From JALYUA01 sp038229875 (GTDB lineage Bacteria; Acidobacteriota; Thermoanaerobaculia; UBA5066; Gp7-AA6): a stretch of DNA of 36,495 bases. The notes beneath the pieces are model-generated. The model saw only the letters and a program-made list of their open reading frames with translations, did no database searches and was not told the DNA's origin. The stretch spans positions 1-36,495 of the forward strand of contig JBBROA010000030.1 of NCBI GenBank assembly GCA_038229875.1, read 5' to 3'. The position numbers and the translations under genes are program-made. Shown piece by piece: positions 1 to 6,527 of the stretch. The first letter of the stretch is position 1. Each line of letters begins with the position of its first letter.

Positions 1-2
1 TC

Positions 3-1118
3 CGGCTGGAGAAGCTCACTCCCGAGATCGGCCTCTATCTCGCGCCGGTGCAGTTCGACCCGCCGCGGCTGCCTCCGGGATTCGAGATCTCGACGCCGGC
101 CCGGCTCGCGGGCGACTTCGTCCGCGATTTCGGACGGTTCAAGACGATGGGCTGGGCGATCGACACGTGGTCGATCCAGTCGGGGACGCTTCCCGAGGAC
201 GCCTTTCTGGAAGACGTCGCCGCGACGGTGGCGTCAGACCGGAAAATCCTCGACTCGCTACTCGCGGGCCGCGAGCGCCTTATCGTTCACTACTTCGAGT
301 TCACAGATCGCGTCGCCCACGTGTTCTGGAGATTCCGCGACCCGCAGCACCCCGCCTACGACGCGACGCTCGCGAAGAAGTACGGCGATGCGGTCGAGAA
401 ATCGTACGAGACGGTGGATGCGATCGTGGGCGCCGCGGCGAAGAGCCTCCGGCCGCAGGACGTCCTCATCGTGCTGTCGGACCATGGATTTGCCACCTGG
501 AGGCGCTCGGTCAACTACAACTCGTGGCTGGTCGAGGCGGGATATCTCGTCCTGACCGGCGGCGCGCACCGCAAGAGCCTCGAGGCGCTCTTCTCCCGCG
601 GACAATTCTGGGAAGCGGTGGACTGGAGCAAGTCGCGCGCTTACGCCATGGGGCTCGGCGACGTGTACGTGAACCTGAAAGGGCGCGAGAAGGGCGGGAT
701 CGTTGAGCCGGGCCCGCAGTACGAGGGCCTGCGCGCGGAGCTGATCTCGCGGCTCACGGCCCTGACGGACCCGAAGAACGGAGAGCGCGCGGTTTCACGG
801 GTCTTCAAGCGCGAGGACATCTACCGCCGTTTCGATCCCAGGGTCATACCGGACCTGATCGTGGCGAACACGCGCGGTTACCGCGTCTCCTGGCAGGCGT
901 CGCTCGGGGTCCCGACGGCCGACGTGTTCGAGGACAACCGGGACGTGTGGAGCGGAGACCACTGTTCGGTTGATCCCGATCTCGTTCGCGGGATCCTGTT
1001 CTCTTCGCGGAGGTTCAAGACGTCTCCCGTTCCGAGGATCGCCGACGTGACGGCCTCGATCCGTTCTCTGCTCGGCAGCCCCGCTCCGCCCGACGCCGCG
1101 GGGACCTCTCTCTGGTGA
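3..1118 (+). CDS. Alkaline phosphatase superfamily protein (type I phosphodiesterase-like), 5' end missing
   Basis: The frame is open from the left edge (base 3), so the N-terminus, including the expected metal-binding Asp and the nucleophile, lies outside the window. A GTG at 48 is an internal codon. What remains matches the alkaline phosphatase/phosphodiesterase fold (PF01663 type): an FTDRVAH segment near 300-320 typical of these enzymes, the metal-ligand motif SDHGF at 477-491, and a late GDHC segment whose His (960-962) fits the last conserved metal ligand. The likely activity is metal-dependent hydrolysis of a phosphoester or phosphodiester; the substrate cannot be told. Its stop overlaps the next start (GTGA at 1115-1118), so it is translationally coupled to the envC-like gene. 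In proteobacteria gpmI, another member of this superfamily, often sits upstream of envC, but I see no phosphoglycerate-mutase signature here. Confidence 0.85.
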   Translation, partial: RLEKLTPEIGLYLAPVQFDPPRLPPGFEISTPARLAGDFVRDFGRFKTMGWAIDTWSIQSGTLPEDAFLEDVAATVASDRKILDSLLAGRERLIVHYFEFTDRVAHVFWRFRDPQHPAYDATLAKKYGDAVEKSYETVDAIVGAAAKSLRPQDVLIVLSDHGFATWRRSVNYNSWLVEAGYLVLTGGAHRKSLEALFSRGQFWEAVDWSKSRAYAMGLGDVYVNLKGREKGGIVEPGPQYEGLRAELISRLTALTDPKNGERAVSRVFKREDIYRRFDPRVIPDLIVANTRGYRVSWQASLGVPTADVFEDNRDVWSGDHCSVDPDLVRGILFSSRRFKTSPVPRIADVTASIRSLLGSPAPPDAAGTSLW

Positions 1119-2326
1119 TCGTGATTCCCGACCCTGACCGGTTGATGTTGATCGTTCGGCGGCGGCAAGCCGGCTTCGTTCTCGCAGCGGCGCTTCTCGT
1201 GTCCTCGGCGATCGGCGCGCAGACGAGTCAGACGAGTCAGACGAGCGCCCCCGACACGCAGGGCGAGACGGACCTGGCCCGGATCCGCGCTCGAATCGCG
1301 GCGCTGCGCGGAAGACTTTCGGAAAGCGAGAAGGCAGTCGCCAATCTTTCCGAGGAGATCAAGCGTCTCGATTGGAGGCTCGAGATCGGGCAGCAGGAGA
1401 CGCGACTTCTCACCGCGCAGCGGGAGGAGTTGACGCGGGCGCTCGCCGCGACGCGAGCGCAGCGGACTTCCGCGGGGGCGGCCTCCGGGCGCTCCGCGCG
1501 CGCGCTCCTTTCCCGGGCGCGGGTGCTTCAGCGTTTCGGGCGTTACGGCTACCTGCGCGTGCTTCTCGAGGCGGGCGATGCGCGTGGATTTCTGCGAGGA
1601 GTCGAGCGTCTGGACAGCCTCGCCCGCCGGGACGGGCGCCTCTTAAGCGCCCATCGGACCGCGCAGGCGCGGCTCGGACAGGACCTCGCGCGCGAAGAGG
1701 CTCTCAAGGCCGAGCTCGACCAGAACTGGGCGAAGAGCCGCCGGGAGCTTCTCGCGATGTCCCGCCTTCGCACCTCACGCGAATCGCTGCTCTCGCGCGA
1801 GCGCCACGTCGCGGTGACCGGCAAGGAAGAGGTTCACGCGCTTTCCGACAAGGCCGACAGGCTCGAGCGCCTCCTGAGCACTCTGGCGCGCCAGTCGAGC
1901 GGAGAGACAGCGGATGCCTCGTCCGGAATTCGCCCGTGGAAGGGCGTGCTCGACTGGCCCGCCAAGGGCGCGGTCGTCGAGACGTTCGGGCGCCACCGCC
2001 ATCCGAAATTCGACGCATGGACGATCTCGAACGGCATCGCGGTCGCCGCGCCGCTCGGCACCCCCGTGCGCGCCGTCTACGCCGGCAAGGCGGTCTACGC
2101 GCAGTGGCTGGCGGAGTACGGAAACCTGGTCATCCTCGATCACGGCGACGGGATTTTTACTCTGTACGCGTGGCTCCAGAGCATCACCGTCTCGGCCGGA
2201 TCGGTCGTGCCGGCGCGCACGGCGCTGGGGAGCTCGGGGAGCGGTCCGGGCCGGAGCGAGCCCGGCGTCTATTTCGAGATCCGCGACCGGCAGAGGGCGA
2301 GCGATCCGGTGGCGTGGCTGAGGTAA
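1115..2326 (+). CDS. envC: EnvC-like murein hydrolase activator (coiled coil plus degenerate LytM/M23 domain)
   Basis: Predicted periplasmic activator of cell-wall amidases at division. Counting from the GTG at 1115, residues 11-36 form a signal peptide (RRR then a hydrophobic run to AQ). An in-frame ATG at 1145 gives a cleaner signal peptide and may be the true start. Residues about 55-120 and 165-260 are heptad-rich coiled coil, and 275-403 are a LytM/M23 fold. All zinc and catalytic positions appear lost: the HxGxD site reads SNGIA (305-309), the YAHL site reads YAWL (353 is Trp), and HLHFE reads GVYFE (384-388). E. coli EnvC has the same kind of loss and acts by activating AmiA/AmiB rather than cutting peptidoglycan; I infer the same role. 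The gene overlaps the phosphatase stop and is followed by S41 and YibQ-like genes. Confidence 0.88.
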   Translation: MIVIPDPDRLMLIVRRRQAGFVLAAALLVSSAIGAQTSQTSQTSAPDTQGETDLARIRARIAALRGRLSESEKAVANLSEEIKRLDWRLEIGQQETRLLTAQREELTRALAATRAQRTSAGAASGRSARALLSRARVLQRFGRYGYLRVLLEAGDARGFLRGVERLDSLARRDGRLLSAHRTAQARLGQDLAREEALKAELDQNWAKSRRELLAMSRLRTSRESLLSRERHVAVTGKEEVHALSDKADRLERLLSTLARQSSGETADASSGIRPWKGVLDWPAKGAVVETFGRHRHPKFDAWTISNGIAVAAPLGTPVRAVYAGKAVYAQWLAEYGNLVILDHGDGIFTLYAWLQSITVSAGSVVPARTALGSSGSGPGRSEPGVYFEIRDRQRASDPVAWLR

Positions 2327-2713
2327 CCCGTCGCCTTCGCTCACTCCGGGACGTGCCGTTCGCTGCGGCGAACGGCACCCCCGAGCGGGTCGGCCGGATG
2401 CGGCCTCCACCGCTCGGCTCGTCCCTTCGTTCGCTGCGGCTCCCGCATCGAGAGGCTCCTCCTTCCCTTCGGTCAGGAGACTCCTCTCGATGCGAGCTTA
2501 GCCACCAGCTTGCCGGAAGCGCAGCTCCGGAATGGGCCGTTCGCTGCGGCTCCGAGCTCAGGCACAGTCTCGACACAAGGGCAGCTCTGCTCCCTTTCGT
2601 TGGGCCCGGACAGGGATCCTGCGGAGTCTCATTGTCAGTCCCTCTCCGGGCGCGAGGCGGACGTCGACATCGCCGGGAATCAGGGGTCGTTGCCCCTCTG
2701 TTACCATCGATCT
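2327..2713 (+). repeat. Intergenic region with short direct repeats and long hairpins
   Basis: This 387-base gene-free gap holds three copies of CGTTCGCTGCGGC (2357-2369, 2428-2440, 2538-2550). The first lies inside a perfect hairpin with an 11-bp stem, GTGCCGTTCGC, and loop TGCG (2353-2378). A second, larger hairpin at 2445-2493 pairs GCATCGAGAGG with CCTCTCGATGC, plus four more pairs beyond three mismatches. Neither has a T-tract. The spacer splits envC from the S41 gene, so it may be a REP-like element or an RNA-stability structure. A frame is open upstream of the S41 start, but its residues look non-coding. Confidence 0.6.
2702..2707 (+). promoter_or_regulatory. Candidate -10 box (TACCAT) for a leaderless S41 mRNA
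   Basis: TACCAT lies 6 nt before the ATG at 2714 and no Shine-Dalgarno is visible. It fits the nAnnnT-N6-9-start pattern repeated in this window. No clear -35 is seen. Confidence 0.4.
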
Positions 2714-3928
2714 ATGAGGTCCAACCGCTCGCGTTTGCTGTTCGTCGTCGGCTCCCTCGCGGCCCTGTTGTCGATCCGGGCCGTGACCGCGCCACCCGGG
2801 TCCGGGCGGGATTCGGCGACCCGGTCGCTTTCGATCTTTTCGGACATTTTTTCGTTGACGCGTTCGAATTATGTCGAGACCACCGAGGCGAAGACGCTGC
2901 TCGATGGCGCTTATGACGGGATGTCCGACGCGCTCGATCCCTTGTCCTATTACGTGCCGGCCTCCGAGCGCGCCGCTTACCGAGCGCAGCAGGCCTCCGG
3001 AGCCGTCGGGCCCGGAATCGTGGTCGCCCGCCGCGGCGGCTTCCCTTACGTCGTCGCGCCCCTACCGGGCTCTCCCGCGGAGAAGGCCGGCGTCAAGCCG
3101 GGGGACCTGATCGACACGGTCGACGGCAAGCCGGTCCGGAATTCGTCGCTCTGGAAAGTAAAAGCCGCGCTCGAAGGTCCGGAAGGCACGCGTGTCGAAG
3201 TGCTGGTATTCCGCGGGGGAGACGAGCGACGCGTCACGCTCAAGATTCCCCGCGCGCGCTTCGATTCCGGCGCTGTCTCGACCCGTTTTGACGGCGACGT
3301 GGCGATCATCAGGGTTCCCTCGTTCCGGAAGGACACCGCCGCCGGACTCCGGCAGGCGATCGAGCAGGCACGCTCCAAACCGGCGCGCGGCGTCATCGTG
3401 GATGTTCGTGGCACCATCGGGGGCGAGATCGCGGAAGCGGCGCCGTCCGCGGCGCTCTTCACCGGGCCGGGCCTCGTCGCGAAGCCGGTCGCCCGGAAGG
3501 TCGTGCTGCAGCCTCTCGAAGGTTCCGGAGAGAAACTCTGGACCGGCAAGACCGTCGTCCTGATCGACGACTCCACCGGCGGGGCGGCCGAGGTCTTCGC
3601 CGCGGCGCTCCACGATCGGGCCCAGGCGGTCACGGTCGGGGAGTCCACGGTCGGCATGGCGATTGTGCAGCGGCAGGTGTCCACGGAGTCCGGCGGAACG
3701 CTCTACATGACGGTCGCCCGTTACGTGTCGCCGTCCGGCACGGTGCTCGCCGGCAAGGGCCTGGCGCCCGACGACCGCGTCATCGTGTTCCCGACACTCG
3801 CCGGGCCGGGCGGCAAGGTCGCCCCGAACGCGACGCCCGCCCCCGACGCCGCGAAACCGGAAGACGCGATTCTGCAGCGAGGCCTCGAGGTCGCCCGCGG
3901 CGCGGTCCCCGGCCGCCGCGCGGCCTGA
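2714..3928 (+). CDS. CtpA-like S41 family protein, probable pseudoprotease
   Basis: A 404-residue C-terminal-processing-protease homologue: N-terminal membrane anchor or signal (residues 7-24), a CTP N-terminal region, a PDZ domain at about 95-180 (PGSPAEKAGVKPGD) and an S41 core at about 190-365 (VDVRGTIGG). The catalytic signature normally reads SASASE. Here the aligned stretch is TGGAAE (288-293), so the catalytic Ser is Gly290. The Lys about 25 residues later (FGKG in Tsp) is Met315 in VGMA; the Asp between them (Asp301) is kept. I infer loss of peptidase activity, leaving a PDZ scaffold. ATG 2714 is chosen because it starts the hydrophobic anchor and follows TACCAT by 6 nt; the frame upstream is open but not protein-like. 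Classic neighbours are envC upstream and a yibQ-like gene downstream. Confidence 0.88.
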   Translation: MRSNRSRLLFVVGSLAALLSIRAVTAPPGSGRDSATRSLSIFSDIFSLTRSNYVETTEAKTLLDGAYDGMSDALDPLSYYVPASERAAYRAQQASGAVGPGIVVARRGGFPYVVAPLPGSPAEKAGVKPGDLIDTVDGKPVRNSSLWKVKAALEGPEGTRVEVLVFRGGDERRVTLKIPRARFDSGAVSTRFDGDVAIIRVPSFRKDTAAGLRQAIEQARSKPARGVIVDVRGTIGGEIAEAAPSAALFTGPGLVAKPVARKVVLQPLEGSGEKLWTGKTVVLIDDSTGGAAEVFAAALHDRAQAVTVGESTVGMAIVQRQVSTESGGTLYMTVARYVSPSGTVLAGKGLAPDDRVIVFPTLAGPGGKVAPNATPAPDAAKPEDAILQRGLEVARGAVPGRRAA

Positions 3929-4019
3929 GGAGCGCGGCCTCATGCCAGATGGCCAGCCGGCGATTTCCCGTCGCCCGCGGCGAGCGGTCGCGGACGTGAT
4001 GCCGGCGGGCTTCCAGGAA

Positions 4020-4025
4020 TAGCCT
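4020..4025 (+). promoter_or_regulatory. Candidate -10 box (TAGCCT) for the YibQ-like gene
   Basis: TAGCCT ends 6 nt before the TTG at 4032. Its TAG also closes the reading frame upstream, so TTG 4032 is the first usable start. No well-spaced Shine-Dalgarno is present. Confidence 0.35.
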
Positions 4026-4031
4026 CCGAGG

Positions 4032-4943
4032 TTGCCCCGCTCGAAGAACAGGGTCTCGAAGCTGGCGATCTTCTTCGCCCTTCTCTCGCTCGTCCTCGGG
4101 GTGCTTCTCTACCGCGCGACCTCGCGCCCGACGAGCCCTCTTCCTCCGCGGCGGCCGACGCCGCTTTCCCGCGCGCGGGAGCCTCGCCGCACTCCTTTCG
4201 CCGAGCGGGATCACGGAGCGCGCCCCTCACCGCGGCCCGCTAACGAAACATCGCCGCCGCCGTCCGACCACGGGGCGGCCCTTCCGATCATCGCCATCCT
4301 GATCGACGACCTCGGCAACGACGCGGCGGCCGTCGGCCGGATCTCTGCCTGGCGGTTCGCCGTCTCGGGCGCGGTTCTCCCGGGGCTTCCCGCGAGCAGC
4401 GACACGGCGCGGACCCTCGAACGGTCAGGCAAGCAGGTGCTCTTGCATCTCCCGATGGAGCCGCAGGGATTTCCGGGGGTGCGTCCGGGGCCCGGCGTCG
4501 TCCTGCTCTCGCAGACGGATGAGGAGATCGCCGCCACGCTGCGCAGCGACCTCGACTCGGTGCCGGGCGCGGTCGGCGTCAATAATCATATGGGCTCGGC
4601 CGCGACCGCCGACTGGCGGGTCATGCGCGCGGTCGCGGGCGTGCTCGCGGGCCGCGGTCTCTTCTTCGTGGACAGTCGGACCACCGGCGCGACGGTCGCG
4701 CTCGAAGCGGCGCGCGAGGCGCGGGTTCCTTCCGCCTCGCGGCGGGTGTTTCTCGACGACATTCAGAAGGAGAGCGCGATCGAGGATTCGCTCAGCGAGT
4801 TGATCGCCCACGCGAAGAAGGACGGGTCCGCGATCGCGATCGGACACCCATATGAGGCAACGCTTGCGGTGCTCGACCGAGAGCTGCCGAGGCTTTCCGC
4901 GCGGGGCGTGCGGTTGGTGAAGATCAGTGAGGTGGTGAGGTGA
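4032..4943 (+). CDS. Divergent polysaccharide deacetylase family protein (YibQ/DUF610-like)
   Basis: A 303-residue protein with a short basic N-terminus, one membrane segment (about residues 10-27), a Pro/Arg-rich linker to about 85 and a divergent polysaccharide-deacetylase domain (PF04748). Recognisable motifs are ILIDDLGND (metal-site Asp pair), LLHLPMEPQGFP, GVNNHMGS, FVDSRTT and AIGHPYEATL. The family is predicted to act on envelope glycans, but its substrate is not established. In many Gram-negatives it follows envC and ctpA, as here, implying a shared cell-wall job. TTG 4032 is the only start before an in-frame TAG at 4020. It lies about 100 bases past the S41 gene and is convergent with mazG. 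Confidence 0.85.
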   Translation: MPRSKNRVSKLAIFFALLSLVLGVLLYRATSRPTSPLPPRRPTPLSRAREPRRTPFAERDHGARPSPRPANETSPPPSDHGAALPIIAILIDDLGNDAAAVGRISAWRFAVSGAVLPGLPASSDTARTLERSGKQVLLHLPMEPQGFPGVRPGPGVVLLSQTDEEIAATLRSDLDSVPGAVGVNNHMGSAATADWRVMRAVAGVLAGRGLFFVDSRTTGATVALEAAREARVPSASRRVFLDDIQKESAIEDSLSELIAHAKKDGSAIAIGHPYEATLAVLDRELPRLSARGVRLVKISEVVR

Positions 4944-4955
4944 GTTTAGAGTCGG

Positions 4956-5004
4956 GGGTTCACGGTTCAGCGTTGCCAACCGCTCAACGCGGAACTCTGA
5001 ACCC
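4956..5004. terminator. Long imperfect hairpin between convergent genes, probable bidirectional terminator
   Basis: GGGTTCA (4956-4962) pairs with TGAACCC (4998-5004). Inside it GTTCAGCGTTG (4965-4975) pairs with CAACGCGGAAC (4985-4995) with one mismatch, around a 9-nt loop. GAGTT at 4942-4946 and AACTC at 5011-5015 can extend the base. It fills the 70-base gap between the two convergent stops. There is no T-tract, so the terminator role is inferred from position. Confidence 0.45.
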
Positions 5005-5013
5005 TCCCTGAAC

Positions 5014-5775
5014 TCACTCCTCGGCCTTGGCCTCTTCCCAGTAGTCGTCGAGCTCGGCGGCGCCGATCTGACCGATCTCGCGGCCGCTCTCCGCGGCGCG
5101 CCGCGCGACGCCCGCGAATCTCGAACGGAACCTCGCGTTCGTGCGGCGCAGGGCCGCCTCCGGATCTATTTGGCGGCGTCTGGCGAGGTTGACGACGGAG
5201 AGCAGAAGGTCGCCGATCTCGTGCTCCTCGGCGGCGGGGTCGCCCGCCTTGGACGCTTCGCGCCACTCCGCGAGCTCTTCCTCGATCTTCGCGGCGACGT
5301 CGGCGTCGCGCTCCCAGTCGAAGCCGAGGTCGGCGGCCCGGGATGCCATCCGGTAAGCGGCGGCGATCGCCGGCAGGCCCTTCGGCAGGCTTTCGAACGG
5401 GTCGGACGCCGCTCCGGCCTTCCGGCGCTTGCGGGCCTCCCAGCTGCGCTTGACCTCTGCCGCGTCCCGGGCGCGAGTCTCTCCGAAAACGTGGGGATGG
5501 CGGTCGATCATCTTCGCCGAGACGCCCTCCGCCACGGCATCGAGGTCGAACCATCCGCGCTCGCGCGCCAGCGTCGCCAGGAAGAACACCTGAAACAGGA
5601 GGTCGCCGAGCTCCTCGCTTAGGGCCTGCGGGTCGCCGTCGTCGATCGCCTCCAGGGTCTCGTAGCACTCTTCCAGGAGAAACGCGCGGATCGTTTCGGG
5701 CGTCTGCTCGCGGTCCCAGGGGCACTCCTGCCGCAGCTTTTCGACGAGCGCGGCGAGACTGTCGAGAGGCGGCAC
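5014..5775 (-). CDS. mazG: Nucleoside triphosphate pyrophosphohydrolase MazG
   Basis: A 253-residue, two-domain MazG that hydrolyses NTPs or dNTPs to NMP and pyrophosphate (house-cleaning, and ppGpp tuning in E. coli). It starts with the usual ECPWDREQTPETIRAFLLEE segment. Domain 1 carries EECYE and EELGDLL metal-binding acidic motifs, followed by a DRHPHVFG segment typical of the family; domain 2 (about 150-230) has EEELAEW and EHEIGDLL. Length is normal for E. coli-type MazG. The start is GTG 5775: an in-frame TAG lies four codons upstream and no other start fits. TAGGAT lies 6 nt upstream and there is no Shine-Dalgarno, suggesting a leaderless mRNA. Its promoter faces the DUF1844 gene across about 110 bases. 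Confidence 0.93.
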   Translation of the reverse strand: MPPLDSLAALVEKLRQECPWDREQTPETIRAFLLEECYETLEAIDDGDPQALSEELGDLLFQVFFLATLARERGWFDLDAVAEGVSAKMIDRHPHVFGETRARDAAEVKRSWEARKRRKAGAASDPFESLPKGLPAIAAAYRMASRAADLGFDWERDADVAAKIEEELAEWREASKAGDPAAEEHEIGDLLLSVVNLARRRQIDPEAALRRTNARFRSRFAGVARRAAESGREIGQIGAAELDDYWEEAKAEE

Positions 5776-5781
5776 GCCCGC

Positions 5782-5787
5782 ATCCTA
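5782..5787 (-). promoter_or_regulatory. Candidate -10 box (TAGGAT) for leaderless mazG
   Basis: On the minus strand TAGGAT is followed by 6 nt (GCGGGC) and the GTG start at 5775. No Shine-Dalgarno can fit in this leader. Confidence 0.4.
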
Positions 5788-5856
5788 GCGCGCGCGGAGG
5801 AGAGCGGAGGCGGCGTCCCGGAAGCTCCCTCGACCTGCGCTGGAAGGCGTTCGGGT

Positions 5857-5862
5857 TAATAT
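5857..5862 (+). promoter_or_regulatory. Candidate -10 box (TAATAT) for the DUF1844 operon
   Basis: TAATAT stands out in a GC-rich gap, 23 nt before the ATG. It leaves room for a leader with the Shine-Dalgarno AGAGGAG (5877-5883). No convincing -35 was found. Confidence 0.35.
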
Positions 5863-5885
5863 TTCCGGTACCCCCAAGAGGAGCA

Positions 5886-6419
5886 ATGGCCGAAAAAGAG
5901 GAAAAGCCGATCCGCGTCACCGATCGGAGGATGTTCACTTCGGACGGCGAGCTGCGTCCCGGCTTCGAGCCCGAGGAGGCGGCGCCGGAAGCCCCGTCCC
6001 CTCTGCCTCCCGCCGCGGAGGCGCCTTCGTCCGAGCCGGCCGGCACCCGATCTGCACCGGCGCCCGCGGTCCCTGCCTCCGCTCCGGCGCCGCCCCCTTC
6101 CGCTCCTCTCGACGAGGAGCTCGAGGAGCCGGGCGAGCCGGGCGAGCCGGGCGACCCACCTCCGGAACCGACGGGTGAATTCACGGCGATCGTTCGCTCG
6201 CTTGCCACGACCGCGTACTCGGCGCTCGGCCTTCTCGCCGACCCGACCGGAGCCCGGCACCGGGAGCCCGCGGTTGCACGGCAGATGATCGACTGGTTAA
6301 GCGTCCTCGAATCGAAGACCCGCAACAATCTGTCGTTCGAAGAATCGGATTTCCTGTCCCGTGTCCTGTACGAGCTGCGACTGGCCTTTGTCGAAGTGAC
6401 CCGTCCGGCGCCGCGCTGA
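5886..6419 (+). CDS. DUF1844 domain protein with Pro/Ala-rich linker
   Basis: A 177-residue, probably cytoplasmic protein of unknown function. The first 30 residues are charged (KPIRVTDRRMFTSDGEL). A low-complexity Pro/Ala/Glu linker spans about 31-98 and includes a GEPGEPGEPGDP run. Residues about 99-172 match DUF1844: FTAIVRSLATTAYSALG, then a helix with MIDWLSVLESKTRNNLS and a final FLSRVLYELRLAFVEV. No enzyme residues are known for this domain, which is common in Acidobacteriota and Deltaproteobacteria-type genomes. The start is well supported: Shine-Dalgarno AGAGGAG sits just upstream of ATG 5886. The next gene on the same strand begins about 110 bases later and may be co-transcribed. 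Confidence 0.8.
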   Translation: MAEKEEKPIRVTDRRMFTSDGELRPGFEPEEAAPEAPSPLPPAAEAPSSEPAGTRSAPAPAVPASAPAPPPSAPLDEELEEPGEPGEPGDPPPEPTGEFTAIVRSLATTAYSALGLLADPTGARHREPAVARQMIDWLSVLESKTRNNLSFEESDFLSRVLYELRLAFVEVTRPAPR

Positions 6420-6527
6420 CCGGGGACGCGCACGCAAGAACCCGCTTTTCCCGGACGGCCGCGTCCCGCAAGGACGCCGGCGCGTCGAAGCCGACCGCGG
6501 ACCCTCCTCCTTTCGGGAGGTCTGTGC

